Shown piece by piece: positions 16,386-26,983 of a stretch of DNA of 32,669 nt (position 1 is its first letter; each line of letters begins with the position of its first letter). The DNA is from an uncultured Thiocystis sp. (lineage in GTDB: Bacteria; Pseudomonadota; Gammaproteobacteria; Chromatiales; Chromatiaceae). The stretch covers positions 1 through 32,669 of the forward strand of contig NZ_CAIPNF010000216.1 in NCBI RefSeq assembly GCF_903866365.1, given 5' to 3'. A program made the position numbers and the translations under genes. Under the pieces are notes generated by a model. That model had not been told where the DNA came from. It saw only the letters and a program-made list of their open reading frames with translations, and did not search any database.

Positions 16386-17981
16386 TTAGTGCGTCGCCGC
16401 CACGGGCCTGCCGTTCAGCTCGGCGATCGGCGCGGGCCGCGCCAGGACGCAGTCGGCGCTCTCGGCGGCGGGCAGCTTGCAGACGCTGACCTGAGTGACC
16501 AGATTCTCCACCGTCGCATGCATGACGTTCATCAGCGGCGCGGGCCACAGACCCAGCGCCAGTACGGCGGCGGCAAGCGCGCCCAGGTTGAAGGTCTCGC
16601 GGGCGTTCAGATCCTGCAGGACCGCGACCTTGTCGTTCTTGACCTCGCCAAAGACGACCCGCTTGACCATCCAGAGGGTAAAGGCCGCCGCCAGGATCAA
16701 CGTGGTCGCGGCCAGCACCGCCCACCAGAAGTCGGCGCGGAAGGTCGCCAGAATAACCATGAACTCGCCGACAAACCCGGAGGTACCCGGCAGACCCGCG
16801 TTGGACATGGCAAAAAAAACCATGAAGGCGCCGAACCAGGGCATGGTGTTGACCACGCCGCCGTAGTCGGCGATCTCGCGCGAATGGACCCGATCATAGA
16901 GCACGCCCACGCAGAGGAAGAGCGCGCCGGAGATGAAGCCGTGCGAGATCATCTGCACCATGCCGCCCTCGATCCCCATCACCGATCCGGAGGATAGCGC
17001 CGGGTTCTGGATGATGGTGAAGACGATGAAGAAACCGAGCGTCACGAAGCCCATGTGAGCGATCGACGAATAGGCGATCAGCTTCTTCATGTCCTGCTGC
17101 ACCAGCGCGACGAAGCCGATGTAGAGAATAGCGATCAGCGACAGCGCAATGATCAGCCAGGCCAGCGAGGCGCTGGCGTCCGGCGTGATCGGCATCGAAA
17201 AGCGCAGGAAACCGTAACCGCCGATCTTCAGCATGATCGCCGCCAGGATCACCGAGCCGCCGGTCGGCGCCTCGACATGGGCATCCGGCAGCCAGGTATG
17301 GACCGGAAACATGGGCACCTTGACCGCGAAGGCGAGCAGGAAGGCGATGAAGATGAGGATCTGCGCGGTCATGCCGAGTTGCAGTCCCTGGAAGTCCAGG
17401 ATGCTGAAACTACCGGACTGGAAATACAGGTAGATCAGCGCGACCAGCATGAAGACCGAGCCGAAGAAGGTGTAGAGGAAGAACTTGATGGTCGCGTAGA
17501 CCCGGTTCGGTCCGCCCCAGACCCCGATGATGATGAACATCGGGATCAGCATCGCCTCCCAGAAGACATAGAAGAGGATGGCGTCCAGCGCCGAGAAGAC
17601 ACCGACCATGATGCCATTCATGATCAGGAAGGCCGCCATGTATTGCGACGGCTTGTAGGTGATGACCTCCCAGCCCGCGACGATCACGAAGATGGTGATG
17701 AAGGTCGTGAGGATGATCAGCGGCATGGAGATGCCGTCGACGCCCAGGAAATACTCGACGTTAAAGGTTGGAATCCAGGCCGAGCGTTCGACGAACTGCA
17801 TCTGGGCCGTGGTCGAATCGAAACCGATCCAGAGTCCGAGGCTGACCAGGAAGGTCAGTACGGCGAAGGTCAGCCCGATCCATTTGGAGAGATTCGCGGA
17901 TTTATCGCCGCTCGCCAGGACCACCACGCCGCCGATGATCGGCAGCCAGATGACCAGTGTCAGCAGGGGGAACTCATTCAT
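16386..17981 (-). CDS. nuoM: NADH-quinone oxidoreductase subunit M
   Basis: This antiporter-like proton-pumping subunit of complex I has 531 residues. Glu142 in FYVFWEAMLIPMFI and Lys221 in FAVKVPMFPVHTWLPDAH match the key charged residues of the family. The discontinuous-helix region is visible after HTWLPDAHVEAPTGGS. The C-terminus has an extra hydrophilic tail of about 35 residues with Cys in VSVCKLPAAESADCVLARP, which is longer than in E. coli NuoM. It lies 21 bp after nuoL. Confidence 0.96.
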   Translation of the reverse strand: MNEFPLLTLVIWLPIIGGVVVLASGDKSANLSKWIGLTFAVLTFLVSLGLWIGFDSTTAQMQFVERSAWIPTFNVEYFLGVDGISMPLIILTTFITIFVIVAGWEVITYKPSQYMAAFLIMNGIMVGVFSALDAILFYVFWEAMLIPMFIIIGVWGGPNRVYATIKFFLYTFFGSVFMLVALIYLYFQSGSFSILDFQGLQLGMTAQILIFIAFLLAFAVKVPMFPVHTWLPDAHVEAPTGGSVILAAIMLKIGGYGFLRFSMPITPDASASLAWLIIALSLIAILYIGFVALVQQDMKKLIAYSSIAHMGFVTLGFFIVFTIIQNPALSSGSVMGIEGGMVQMISHGFISGALFLCVGVLYDRVHSREIADYGGVVNTMPWFGAFMVFFAMSNAGLPGTSGFVGEFMVILATFRADFWWAVLAATTLILAAAFTLWMVKRVVFGEVKNDKVAVLQDLNARETFNLGALAAAVLALGLWPAPLMNVMHATVENLVTQVSVCKLPAAESADCVLARPAPIAELNGRPVAATH

Positions 17982-18002
17982 TCAGGGTGTCTCCCGTGCG
18001 CG

Positions 18003-20009
18003 TCAGAGCGTTACGAAAAGCGTCAGCAGGCCAACCAGCCCGATGATCATCGCAATGGCGTAATGGTAGAGGAAGCCGGTTTGCAGATGGCGCGCCGATT
18101 GTGCCATGCGGGCGACCCACTGGGCCGAACCGTTAATGATCGCCCCGTCGATCACCGCCCGGTCGCCGGTCATCCAGAGCGCCCGGCCCAGGTTGCGGCT
18201 CCCTCCGGCGAAGACCCGCTGATTGAAGTCGTCGAAGCCATATTTGTCTTGAAGGATCCGGGTGACGGGTCCGCCCCATGCCTGTAACTGCTCGTCGATG
18301 CGTGGTTTGAGCGCAAAGACGCCCCACCAGATGACGGCCGCCAGCACCAACCCGGTCATGGCCAGGAAGAAGGGCAGCGCGGCGAGACCATGCTGGACGA
18401 AGGCCGCCTGACCATGCCAGTGCTCGCGCAGATGGTGCAACGTGTCGTGTTCATGAGCGACCACGATGGGGCTCCAGTCGCCCGTGGTAAACCAATCGTT
18501 CACCAGGAGCGGCTCGACGGTATACCAGCCGATGAAGACCGACGGAATCGCCAACAGGATCAGCGGAATCGTGACCACCCAGGGCGTTTCGTGCACATGA
18601 TGTTTGGTGTGTTCGTCCATGCGCTCCTTGCCATGAAAGACCAGGAAATACATGCGGAAGCTGTAGAGCGCGGTGATCAGCACGCCGACGGTCAGCAGGA
18701 TCGAGGCATAACCGGCGCCGAAGAGTTGCGAGGCACCCACGGCCTCGATGATCGCATCCTTGGAAAAGAAGCCCGAGAAACCGGGAAAACCGATCAGCGC
18801 CAGCGAACCCAGCAGCGCCGTCACCCAGGTGATCGGCATGTATTTGCGCAGACCGCCCATGTCACGGATATCCTGCTTGTGGTGCAGCGCGATGATCACC
18901 GAGCCCGCGGCCAGGAACAGCAGCGCCTTGAAGAAGGCATGGGTCATCAGATGGAAGATGCCCGCCGCGTAGGCCGAGGCGCCCAGCGCGGTGACCATGT
19001 ACCCGAGCTGGGACAGGGTCGAATAGGCGACTACCCGCTTGATGTCGTTCTGGACCAGTCCGATCAGTCCCATGAAGAAGGCCGTGGTCGCGCCGATGAT
19101 CAGCACGAAGCTGAGCGCCGCCTCGGAAAGTTCGTAGAGCGGCGACATGCGCGCCACCATGAAAACGCCGGCGGTGACCATGGTCGCGGCATGGATCAGG
19201 GCCGAGATCGGGGTCGGGCCTTCCATCGAATCCGGCAGCCAGACATGCAGCGGCACCTGGGCCGATTTGCCCATGGCGCCGATGAACAGCAGCACGCAGA
19301 TCAGGGTCATCAGCGAGACGCCGCCGAAGAGCGCGACCTGCGTGTCGGCCAGTTCGGGCGCCCGCGCGAAAACCTCGGCGTAATCCATCGAATTGAAATA
19401 CATCCCGACCGCGGCGATGCCGAGGATGAACCCGAAGTCGCCCACCCGATTGACCAGAAACGCCTTCATGTTGGCGAAGATGGCACTCTCGCGGGTCGAC
19501 CAGAAGCCGATCAGCAGATAGGACACCAGACCCACCGCCTCCCAGCCGAAGAAGAGCTGCATGAAGTTGTTCGACATCACCAGCATCAGCATCGAGAAGG
19601 TGAAGAGCGAGATATAGCTGAAGAAACGCTGATAGCTGTTCTTGCCGGTCAATGCGCCATGCGGCCAGTTGTGCTCGTCATCGGCCATGTAACCGATGGT
19701 GTAGATGTGCACCATCAGCGAGACGAAGCTCACCGTGGCCATCATCAGGACCGTGAGCTTGTCGACCAGGAAGCCGACCTCGAAGCGGATGCCATCCGAG
19801 ACCATCCAGGTATAGACAGTGTCGTTGAACACCGGCTGATCGTGCCAGATGAAGCGCGACAGCACCCAGAGCGAGAGTCCGGTGGAGATGCCCACGCCGG
19901 CGATCGTCACCGAATGCGAGGCGCGCCGCCCGATCTTGCCGCCGAGGAAACCGGCAACGATGGCGCCGAGGAGTGGCGCGAGCACAATGGTCAGGTAGAC
20001 GTTTTCCAT
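18003..20009 (-). CDS. nuoL: NADH-quinone oxidoreductase subunit L
   Basis: NuoL is the distal proton-pumping subunit of complex I and carries the long lateral helix. It has 668 residues. Glu157 (FFGWEAVGLVSYLLIGFW) and Lys248 (MGKSAQVPLHVWLPDSM) are the conserved proton-path residues. Histidine-rich stretches are visible near the C-terminal third (EHTKHHVHETPW and HEHDTLHHLREHWHG), in the region before the lateral helix. The start ATG 20009 is seven bases after the nuoK stop. The last hydrophobic segment (YHYAIAMIIGLVGLLTLFVTL) ends the protein. Confidence 0.97.
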   Translation of the reverse strand: MENVYLTIVLAPLLGAIVAGFLGGKIGRRASHSVTIAGVGISTGLSLWVLSRFIWHDQPVFNDTVYTWMVSDGIRFEVGFLVDKLTVLMMATVSFVSLMVHIYTIGYMADDEHNWPHGALTGKNSYQRFFSYISLFTFSMLMLVMSNNFMQLFFGWEAVGLVSYLLIGFWSTRESAIFANMKAFLVNRVGDFGFILGIAAVGMYFNSMDYAEVFARAPELADTQVALFGGVSLMTLICVLLFIGAMGKSAQVPLHVWLPDSMEGPTPISALIHAATMVTAGVFMVARMSPLYELSEAALSFVLIIGATTAFFMGLIGLVQNDIKRVVAYSTLSQLGYMVTALGASAYAAGIFHLMTHAFFKALLFLAAGSVIIALHHKQDIRDMGGLRKYMPITWVTALLGSLALIGFPGFSGFFSKDAIIEAVGASQLFGAGYASILLTVGVLITALYSFRMYFLVFHGKERMDEHTKHHVHETPWVVTIPLILLAIPSVFIGWYTVEPLLVNDWFTTGDWSPIVVAHEHDTLHHLREHWHGQAAFVQHGLAALPFFLAMTGLVLAAVIWWGVFALKPRIDEQLQAWGGPVTRILQDKYGFDDFNQRVFAGGSRNLGRALWMTGDRAVIDGAIINGSAQWVARMAQSARHLQTGFLYHYAIAMIIGLVGLLTLFVTL

Positions 20010-20016
20010 CTCTTCA

Positions 20017-20322
20017 TCACCCCTTCAGCGAATCCAGATCCTCGACATTGATGGTCTGCCGATTGCGAAACAGCACGACCAGAATCGCCAAGCCGATGGC
20101 GGCCTCGGCAGCGGCGACGGTCAGGATGAAAAAGACGAAGACCTGTCCGGTCATGTCGCCGAGAAAATGCGCGAAGGCGACAAAGTTCATGTTGACCGCC
20201 AGCAGCATCAGCTCGATGCACATCAGGAGCAGGATGACGTTCTTACGATTCAGAAAGATCCCGGCAACGGCAATGGAGAAGAGAAAACCGCCGAGGATCA
20301 GATAGTCGGAGAGTGCGATCAT
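20017..20322 (-). CDS. nuoK: NADH-quinone oxidoreductase subunit K
   Basis: This is a small three-helix membrane subunit of complex I, 101 residues, the exact family size. Glu37 ([11 protein letters not shown]) and Glu73 ([11 protein letters not shown]) match the two membrane glutamates needed for proton translocation in E. coli NuoK. Its start overlaps the nuoJ stop as ATGA, so it is translationally coupled. Confidence 0.97.
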   Translation of the reverse strand: MIALSDYLILGGFLFSIAVAGIFLNRKNVILLLMCIELMLLAVNMNFVAFAHFLGDMTGQVFVFFILTVAAAEAAIGLAILVVLFRNRQTINVEDLDSLKG

Positions 20323-20978
20323 TCGGTCTCTTCCTTATCCTGAGAGTGGCCGCCCGCCAAGGCTGGCATCGGAACCTGGTCTTCCGTGGCCATCTTGACG
20401 ATCCGAATCCGGTCCGGTCCCTTTTTGACGCTGACCTGGCGGGAGGGGTCGATGTACTTGGTGTCGGGCCGATGACGGAGCGTCAGTCGGATGGCGGCGA
20501 CAATGGCGACCAGCAGAATCACCGAGGCGATCTCGACCGGATAGAGATACACCGTATAGAGCAGCAGTCCGAGTTCGCGGGTATTGCTGACATCCGCGCC
20601 TAGTGGTGCGGGCGCTGGAAAGGCATCCAGACCGAAATTCGCCGGCCCCACGACCAGAAACATCTCGATGGCCATCACCACGGTCACCAGGGCGCCCAGC
20701 GGCAGATAGCGGATGAACCCGGCCCGCAGGGTCGCGATGTCCACATCGAGCATCATGACCACGAACAGGAACAGCACCATGACCGCGCCGACATAGACCA
20801 GGATCAGCACGATCCCCAGGAACTCGGCCTCCAGCAGGATCCAGAGCGCCGCGCTCGTCACAAAGGCCAGAACCAGGAAGAGCACCGCATGGACCGGGTT
20901 GCGCCGGGTGATCACCATCCCCGCGGCCCATAGGGTGATGAGCGCGAAGACATAAAAGAGAAATTTTTCAAAGCCCAT
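20319..20978 (-). CDS. nuoJ: NADH-quinone oxidoreductase subunit J
   Basis: This five-helix membrane subunit of complex I has 219 residues. It opens with [20 protein letters not shown] and carries [19 protein letters not shown] and the conserved [20 protein letters not shown], the helix with the pi-bulge. A hydrophilic C-terminal tail of about 50 residues ends in [10 protein letters not shown]. The start ATG 20978 is unusual in being 198 bp after the nuoI stop, where most genomes have close spacing. The codon before the ATG lies inside a TAAACCGCGTC repeat. No strong ribosome-binding site is visible in front of it. Confidence 0.95.
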   Translation of the reverse strand: MGFEKFLFYVFALITLWAAGMVITRRNPVHAVLFLVLAFVTSAALWILLEAEFLGIVLILVYVGAVMVLFLFVVMMLDVDIATLRAGFIRYLPLGALVTVVMAIEMFLVVGPANFGLDAFPAPAPLGADVSNTRELGLLLYTVYLYPVEIASVILLVAIVAAIRLTLRHRPDTKYIDPSRQVSVKKGPDRIRIVKMATEDQVPMPALAGGHSQDKEETE

Positions 20979-21061
20979 AAACCGCGTCCAGTGTGATATG
21001 CGTAGTTGTGAGTTGGAGCAGGCTCACTTGAACCAATGAACGTCACCGCTGACGCGGTTTA
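20978..21061. repeat. Palindromic repeat element 1, 84 bp, ends TAAACCGCGTC in inverted order
   Basis: TAAACCGCGTC at 20978-20988 is matched by its exact reverse complement GACGCGGTTTA at 21051-21061. The 62 bases between show no gene. Its left arm touches the nuoJ start codon. The structure resembles a REPIN (two inverted REP sequences), or a very small non-coding insertion. Confidence 0.75.
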
Positions 21062-21092
21062 AAATATTCAATTTTTTCATCTTTTTATCATC

Positions 21093-21179
21093 TAAACCGC
21101 GTCTGGCGCCAAGGTCCGGATGTCGCTGAGGAGTTAGTATCCACTGAAAGCATCGTGTTTCACTCCGGGACGCGGTTTA
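21093..21179. repeat. Palindromic repeat element 2, 87 bp, same ends
   Basis: TAAACCGCGTC at 21093-21103 is matched by GACGCGGTTTA at 21169-21179. The right arm contains the nuoI stop codon TAA. The inner sequence differs from element 1, so the ends rather than the core are conserved. A 31-bp AT-rich spacer (21062-21092) separates the two elements. Confidence 0.75.
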
Positions 21180-21668
21180 GCGGTAGGGCGCGTCGGCCGC
21201 GCGGGCTGCGGCAATCTCGGCCTCGTATTGATCCCCGATCGCGAGCAGCTTGTCCTTGGTCATGATGTTCTCGCCGCGATTCTCGAAGTGATATTCATAG
21301 ATGCCGGTCTCGACAATGGAGTCGACCGGGCAGGACTCCTCGCAGAAACCGCAATAGATGCACTTGAATAGATCGATCTCATAGCGCGTGGTGCGACGCG
21401 AACCATCCTCGCGCGGCTCGCACTCGATGGTAATGGCCAGCGCCGGACAGACCGCCTCGCACAGCTTGCAGGCAATGCAGCGTTCCTCGCCGTTCGGATA
21501 GCGGCGCAGCGCGTGCAGCCCGCGGAAGCGCGGCGAGAGCGGCGCCTTCTCCTCCGGATACTGGACGGTGAATTTGCGCTTGAACAGATAGCCGCCGGTC
21601 AGGGAAAGCCCCTTGAACAGCTCGATCATGAACAGGCTCTGGAGATAGTCGCGCGCGGCTTTCAGCAT
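21177..21668 (-). CDS. nuoI: NADH-quinone oxidoreductase subunit I
   Basis: This subunit carries clusters N6a and N6b in the arm of complex I that leads to the quinone site. The start ATG 21668 ([17 protein letters not shown]) gives 163 residues, the normal length; the longer frame is an artefact. Two ferredoxin motifs are seen: Cys64, 67, 70, 74 ([12 protein letters not shown]) and Cys103, 106, 109, 113 ([12 protein letters not shown]). The TAA stop is the first three bases of a TAAACCGCGTC repeat. Confidence 0.97.
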   Translation of the reverse strand: MLKAARDYLQSLFMIELFKGLSLTGGYLFKRKFTVQYPEEKAPLSPRFRGLHALRRYPNGEERCIACKLCEAVCPALAITIECEPREDGSRRTTRYEIDLFKCIYCGFCEESCPVDSIVETGIYEYHFENRGENIMTKDKLLAIGDQYEAEIAAARAADAPYR

Positions 21669-21682
21669 CGGTTGTCTCCGGT

Positions 21683-22717
21683 TCAAGCGGACCACCAGGG
21701 CGGCAGTCGGTAAATCACCGCCAGCGCCACGACCAGGATCCAGACGATCGTGATCGGAATAAAGACCTTCCAACCCAGGCGCATGATCTGGTCATAGCGG
21801 TACCGGGGAAAGGTTGCCCGGAACCACAGGAAGAGGAACATGAAGAAGAAGGTCTTCAGCAGCAGCCAGTGGAATCCGTCATCCAGCAGAAAGACGCCAG
21901 CCACCCAGGACTGCGGCAGCGGCGACAGCCAGCCGCCCGCGAACAGCAGGGCGGTCAGGGCCGAGATGAGGATCATGTTGGCGTATTCGGCCAGGAAGAA
22001 GATCGCGAAGGCCATGCCCGAATATTCCACATGGAAACCGGCGACGATTTCGGACTCGCCTTCCGCCACGTCGAAGGGCGCGCGGTTGGTTTCGGCGACC
22101 CCGGAGATCACATAGACCCCAAACAGCGGCAGCAGCGGCAGCCAGAACCAGGTGAGGATGTTGCCCGACTGCGCGTTGACGATATCGCCCAGATTGAGGC
22201 TCCCGGCCGCGACCAGCACCCCGACCAGCGCGAACCCCATGGCGATCTCGTAGGCCACGATCTGGGCGGCGGAACGCATGGCACCGAGCAGCGCGTATTT
22301 GGAGTTGGAGGACCAGCCGGCGATGATGATGCCATACACCCCGAGCGAGGTGAGCGCCAGGATATAGAGCAGACCGGCGTTGATATCGGCCAGCACCAGA
22401 CCTTCATCGAAGGGGAACACGGCCCAGGCGGCCAGCGCCGGGGCGATGGCGATCATGGGCGCCAGCAGAAACAGCACCTTATCGGCCTTGGTCGGGATGA
22501 TGATCTCTTTCATCATCAGCTTGACGGCATCCGCGATGGGCTGCAGCCAGCCACGCCAGCCGACGCGGTTGGGACCGATGCGGACCTGGATGTAGCCGAT
22601 GACCTTGCGCTCGGCATAGGTGTAATAGGCCACCAAAAGCAGCAGGGGCAGGACGATGGCGGCGATCTTGAGCAGGATCTGGATCACCAGCGGGAGTGCG
22701 TTCCAAAGTTCGATCAT
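21683..22717 (-). CDS. nuoH: NADH-quinone oxidoreductase subunit H
   Basis: NuoH is the membrane subunit of complex I that builds the quinone chamber with NuoB and NuoD. It has 344 residues and about eight helices. The conserved segment [20 protein letters not shown] is present near residue 50, and the acidic loop [20 protein letters not shown] lies near residues 208-227. The start ATG 22717 is 10 bp after the nuoG stop. Confidence 0.97.
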   Translation of the reverse strand: MIELWNALPLVIQILLKIAAIVLPLLLLVAYYTYAERKVIGYIQVRIGPNRVGWRGWLQPIADAVKLMMKEIIIPTKADKVLFLLAPMIAIAPALAAWAVFPFDEGLVLADINAGLLYILALTSLGVYGIIIAGWSSNSKYALLGAMRSAAQIVAYEIAMGFALVGVLVAAGSLNLGDIVNAQSGNILTWFWLPLLPLFGVYVISGVAETNRAPFDVAEGESEIVAGFHVEYSGMAFAIFFLAEYANMILISALTALLFAGGWLSPLPQSWVAGVFLLDDGFHWLLLKTFFFMFLFLWFRATFPRYRYDQIMRLGWKVFIPITIVWILVVALAVIYRLPPWWSA

Positions 22718-22727
22718 CGTTGCCTCG

Positions 22728-25154
22728 TCACTGCTCGCCAGTGGTCGACGGTTCGGTCATGCGCGCGAGGCTGATCGGGCCGATCTGATCGCCCAGCCCC
22801 GCGCTCCCCTCGACACCGGCGGGAATGCAGGCGCAACCCGGCGGCACCCGCTCGTCGATGAACACGCGCGCCAGCACCTCACGCTCGCTCACGTCGACAT
22901 CGCTTGGCGCGGGCTGCTTCACCAGGACCAGATCCATGGCGGCGAGTCCCTCGCGGGCGGCCTGCTCGGGATGCAGATAGACACCGAAGGCCGATCCCGG
23001 CAGTTGCGTCTGCTGAAGGGCGGGCGCGCGCCGAACCAGCGGGTCCGTGGCATACATGGGCACGCCGCCGATGCGCGTCAGATCCGCTTGGGCAGGTTGA
23101 CCCGCCACCTCGAAGTTGCCGCGTGGAGCATTGTCGAACTGGCTGTCGCCACAAAGCGCGGCGAGTTCGTCATGCACCTGAGCCCCATCGCGATAATCGA
23201 AGCCTTTCAGATCCAGCAGATTGCCGAGCACCCGCAGCACCTTCCAGCCCGGACGGGCCTCGCCCGGCGGCGGCACGACACCTTGGAAGCGCTGCCAGGT
23301 TCCACTGGCATTCACATAGGTTCCCGAGGTTTCGGCGAAGGCACCGATGGGTAGTAGCACATCGGCCGCCGTCTCCAGCGACGGCGAGCGGAAGGCCGAG
23401 CAGGCGACCACGAAATCGGCCTTGGAGCAGGCAAACATGGCGCCGGCCGGATTGCCGAGGTCGAGATCCGGCTCCAAGCCCCAAAGGACCAAGGTCTTGA
23501 GCGGAGCGGTCAACATTCCGGCAACGGACAAACCTGGCTGATCGGTCGGTTGAGCACCCGGCAGGCGATCCGGATGCGCTCCAGCCAGATAGGCGCCGAC
23601 GCTGTTGGCGGAGGCTGGCAGATAGCCCAACCGGCAGTGAGCGGCATCGGCGATCGCATGGGCCAGCGCCTTGAGCAGCGAGTAATCCGGATGTGCCGCA
23701 GCGAGTGCGCCAAGCAAAATCAAGCCGATCCCCTGCTGGCCGGCCTGACTCAGACAGGCTGCGGCGGCGGTATGCTCTTCGGTCGGTTCGCTCGCCGAGA
23801 TGACATCTCTCAGCACACCCGAGCCGGATACCTCCAGCGTTTTGGCGATTGCGGCCAGATCCGCGACCATCGCCGACGGCGTGCCAACGAACTGACGGGC
23901 CGGATGATTCAGATCCAACCGAACCGGATTGACGCACACCACTTGAGCGCCCGCCAGAACCGCCTTGCGGACGCGGTGCGCCAAAAGCGGCTGCTCCTGA
24001 CGGAAATCGCTTCCGATCAGCAGAATGCCCTGCTGAACCTCCAGTTCCGCAATCGTCACGCCCAGCCAGGGCAGGAGCGGATCGGCCGAGTCGCCGTTGA
24101 AATCCTGCTGACGCAGACGGTGATCGAGATTCGGGCAACCCAGATCGCGCGCGATGCGCTGGGCCAGATAGAATTCTTCCAGAGTCGCATTGGGGGCCAT
24201 GAGCCAGCCTATGTCGGCGGCCTCGGCGGATTTGAGCCGCTCGGCGACCAGGGTCAGCGCATCCGACCAATCGACCTCGCGCCAGACCCCATCCTGTTTG
24301 AGCATGGGAGCCGTCAGCCGGTCGTCGCCGTTGAGTCCGGCATAACTGTAGCGGTCGCGATCCGAGATCCAGGTCTCGTTGACCGCCTCGTTCTCGTTCG
24401 GGTGCACACGCATGACCCGCTGGCCGCGCACATGCAGACGCAGGTTCGAGCCGACGCCATCGTGCGGCGCGATACTGTTGGCGCCGGTTAGCTCCCAGGC
24501 GCGGGCGGTAAATCGATAGGGCTTGGAGGTCAGCGCGCCCACCGGGCACAGGTCGATGACATTACCCGAGAGTTCGTGGCTGACGGCATGGGCGACGAAG
24601 GTGCCGATCCGCATGTCCTCGCCCCGACCGGTCGCGCCCAGTTCGCGGACACCAGCGATTTCGGCGCAGAAGCGCACGCAGCGCGTACATTGAATGCAGC
24701 GCGTCATGTCGGTCGCGATCAGCGGCCCCAGGTCCTCGTCCTTGACGACCCGCTTGCGCTCGGTGAACCGGGAGACATCGTCGCCATAGCCCATGGCGAC
24801 ATCTTGCAACTCGCACTCGCCGCCCTGATCGCAGATCGGACAGTCCAGCGGGTGATTGATCAGCAGGAACTCCATCGTGCCCTGCTGGGCCTCGATCGCC
24901 TTCGGCGAGCGCGTCCAGACCTTCATGCCATTGCCAACCGGGGTCGCGCAGGCGGGCACCGGCTTGGGAAGGGGGCGGCCGCCCTGCTCCGCCTCGACCA
25001 GACACATCCGGCAATTCGCGGCGATGGACAGCTTTTTGTGATAGCAGAACCGGGGAATGGAGACACCGACGCGGTCGGCGACCGCGATGATCATCTCTCC
25101 CGGCGCCGCTTCGCAGGCGCGACCGTCGATCTCGATGGTGATCTTATCCGTCAT
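22728..25154 (-). CDS. nuoG: NADH-quinone oxidoreductase subunit G
   Basis: NuoG is the large iron-sulfur subunit of the peripheral arm of complex I. The start ATG 25154 ([16 protein letters not shown]) gives 808 residues; a longer frame to 25190 was discarded. The N-terminal [2Fe-2S] site uses Cys37, Cys48, Cys51 and Cys69. The His-Cys3 cluster region is [18 protein letters not shown], and a ferredoxin-type motif [11 protein letters not shown] follows. The rest is a molybdopterin-oxidoreductase-like domain that has lost catalysis. Family lengths vary between about 680 and 910 residues, so this is normal. Confidence 0.96.
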   Translation of the reverse strand: MTDKITIEIDGRACEAAPGEMIIAVADRVGVSIPRFCYHKKLSIAANCRMCLVEAEQGGRPLPKPVPACATPVGNGMKVWTRSPKAIEAQQGTMEFLLINHPLDCPICDQGGECELQDVAMGYGDDVSRFTERKRVVKDEDLGPLIATDMTRCIQCTRCVRFCAEIAGVRELGATGRGEDMRIGTFVAHAVSHELSGNVIDLCPVGALTSKPYRFTARAWELTGANSIAPHDGVGSNLRLHVRGQRVMRVHPNENEAVNETWISDRDRYSYAGLNGDDRLTAPMLKQDGVWREVDWSDALTLVAERLKSAEAADIGWLMAPNATLEEFYLAQRIARDLGCPNLDHRLRQQDFNGDSADPLLPWLGVTIAELEVQQGILLIGSDFRQEQPLLAHRVRKAVLAGAQVVCVNPVRLDLNHPARQFVGTPSAMVADLAAIAKTLEVSGSGVLRDVISASEPTEEHTAAAACLSQAGQQGIGLILLGALAAAHPDYSLLKALAHAIADAAHCRLGYLPASANSVGAYLAGAHPDRLPGAQPTDQPGLSVAGMLTAPLKTLVLWGLEPDLDLGNPAGAMFACSKADFVVACSAFRSPSLETAADVLLPIGAFAETSGTYVNASGTWQRFQGVVPPPGEARPGWKVLRVLGNLLDLKGFDYRDGAQVHDELAALCGDSQFDNAPRGNFEVAGQPAQADLTRIGGVPMYATDPLVRRAPALQQTQLPGSAFGVYLHPEQAAREGLAAMDLVLVKQPAPSDVDVSEREVLARVFIDERVPPGCACIPAGVEGSAGLGDQIGPISLARMTEPSTTGEQ

Positions 25155-25167
25155 GAGTGTGTCTTTC

Positions 25168-26451
25168 CTAAGCCGCCAGCGCGCGGCCATGCTCGATCAG
25201 ATAGGCAAACTCGTGCCGATAGTGCTTGAGAAAGCTCTGCACCGGCATCGCCGCCGCATCGCCCAAGGCACAGATGGTGCGTCCGCCGATCCGACCCGCC
25301 ACGCTTTCGAGCAGATCCAGATCCTCGGGGCGACCCTTGCCGTCCAGAATCCGGCTGAGTACCCGCGCGAGCCAGCCGGTCCCTTCGCGACAGGGAGTAC
25401 ACTGACCGCAGGACTCGTGCATATAAAAGTGCGCCAGGTTGTGCAACAGCTTGACCATGCAGGTGCCCTCGGCGATCACGATGACCGCGCCCGAACCCAG
25501 CATGGAGCCCGCCTTGGCGATGCAGTCGTAATCCATGTCGACGTCCATCATGATCTCGCCCGGCACCACCGGCACCGAGGATCCGCCCGGAATCACCGCC
25601 TTCAGCGCCCGACCGTCCAGAACGCCACCAGCAAGATCCAGCAGATCCCGGAACGGAGTTCCGAGCGGAACCTCGAAATTGTTAGGCCGGTTGACGTGGC
25701 CGCTGACCGAAAACAGCTTGGGACCGCCGTTGTTGGGACGCCCCTGCTCCAGGAACCACTGGCCGCCCTTCTCCAGGATGACCGGAACCGAGGCGAGCGT
25801 CTCGGTGTTGTTGATGGTCGTGGGCCGGCCATAGAGTCCGTATTGAGCCGGAAAGGGTGGCTTGAAGCGCGGCTGACCCTTTTTGCCCTCGATGGATTCG
25901 AGCAGTGCCGTCTCCTCGCCGCAGATGTAGGCGCCGGCGCCCAGGTGCGTGTAGAGATCGAAATCGACCCCGGAACCTTGAATGTCCTTGCCGAGCAGAC
26001 CCGCCGCGTAAGCCTCCTGGATGGCGGCCTCGAAGCGTTCGATGGGCTCGTAAAATTCGCCGCGAATGTAGTTGTAGCCGACGGTCGCGCCAATGCAGTA
26101 GCCGGCGATCGCCATGCCCTCGATCAACTGATGCGGGTTGTAGCGCAGGATGTCGCGGTCCTTGCAGGTTCCCGGCTCGCCCTCGTCGGAGTTGCAGACG
26201 ATGTATTTCTGACCGGGCGCGGTGCGCGGCATGAAGCTCCACTTGAGCCCGGTCGGGAAACCCGCGCCACCACGCCCGCGCAGATTCGATGCCTTGACTT
26301 CGTCGATCAACTGGTTCGGATCGAGCTTGTCGCGCAGGATCTTTTCCCACTGCGCATAGCCGCCAAGGCCTCGATAGGCGTCCAGGGTGTGACGGACATC
26401 CGCCGCGAGATGCAGGTTGCGAAAGCAGACCGTATTCTGATTCTGGACCAT
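25168..26451 (-). CDS. nuoF: NADH-quinone oxidoreductase subunit F
   Basis: This is the NADH-oxidising, FMN-binding subunit of complex I, 427 residues. Visible are the glycine-rich FMN loop [10 protein letters not shown] (59-68), the nucleotide segment [20 protein letters not shown] (175-194), and the cysteines of cluster N3: Cys348, Cys351, Cys354 ([12 protein letters not shown]) and Cys394. The start ATG 26451 is four bases after the nuoE stop. Confidence 0.97.
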   Translation of the reverse strand: MVQNQNTVCFRNLHLAADVRHTLDAYRGLGGYAQWEKILRDKLDPNQLIDEVKASNLRGRGGAGFPTGLKWSFMPRTAPGQKYIVCNSDEGEPGTCKDRDILRYNPHQLIEGMAIAGYCIGATVGYNYIRGEFYEPIERFEAAIQEAYAAGLLGKDIQGSGVDFDLYTHLGAGAYICGEETALLESIEGKKGQPRFKPPFPAQYGLYGRPTTINNTETLASVPVILEKGGQWFLEQGRPNNGGPKLFSVSGHVNRPNNFEVPLGTPFRDLLDLAGGVLDGRALKAVIPGGSSVPVVPGEIMMDVDMDYDCIAKAGSMLGSGAVIVIAEGTCMVKLLHNLAHFYMHESCGQCTPCREGTGWLARVLSRILDGKGRPEDLDLLESVAGRIGGRTICALGDAAAMPVQSFLKHYRHEFAYLIEHGRALAA

Positions 26452-26455
26452 GATC

Positions 26456-26983
26456 TCACTCCAACCCGTCGATCAGCTTGTCCAGCGACTCGGGGGACAG
26501 ATTCTCGTGGTAGGTCTTGTCCACCAGCACTGCCGGCGCATCGCGGCAGGCGCCCAGACACTCGACCTCCTTGAAGGTGAAGCGGCCATCCGCCGTGGTC
26601 TCGCCAGGATGCACGCCATACTTGGATTCGACGTGATGGATCAAGTCCTCGGAGCCGCGCAGCAGACAGGAAATGCTGTTGCAGACACAGACCTTGTGTT
26701 TCCCCTGGGGCTCCAGATCGTACATGCCGTAAAAGGTCGCGACCTCATAGACCGAGACCTCGGGCATGTCGAGATAAGCGGCGATATCGTCCATCAACTC
26801 GCGCGTCAGCCAGCCGCCATTGGCGTCCTGCACGAGGGTCAGGGCGGGCATCGCCGCCGATTGTTTCCAGCCGGACGGATACTTCGCGATCAGGGCGTCG
26901 ATGGCCGCGCGAATCTCCGAAGTGAAGAGGGCCGATTTGTCGCGATCATGGATGACGGCGAGGGGTACATTACGAAAACTCAT
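26456..26983 (-). CDS. nuoE: NADH-quinone oxidoreductase subunit E
   Basis: This thioredoxin-like [2Fe-2S] subunit of complex I has 175 residues. The cluster ligands are Cys101 and Cys106 (CNSISC) and Cys142 and Cys146 (CLGAC), the spacing known for NuoE. The helical N-terminal domain with [19 protein letters not shown] precedes it. It overlaps nuoD by one base (TGATG), typical of coupled translation. Confidence 0.97.
   Translation of the reverse strand: MSFRNVPLAVIHDRDKSALFTSEIRAAIDALIAKYPSGWKQSAAMPALTLVQDANGGWLTRELMDDIAAYLDMPEVSVYEVATFYGMYDLEPQGKHKVCVCNSISCLLRGSEDLIHHVESKYGVHPGETTADGRFTFKEVECLGACRDAPAVLVDKTYHENLSPESLDKLIDGLE

Noticed and set aside
18390-20051. 553-codon plus-strand open frame
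   Set aside because: It is antisense to nuoL, has Asp/His/Arg-rich low-complexity composition, and arises from the GC-biased third positions of nuoL.
22879-24549. Long open frames in other registers over nuoG
   Set aside because: NuoG carries all expected cysteine motifs in its own frame; the others are Arg/Gly/Ser-rich shadows.
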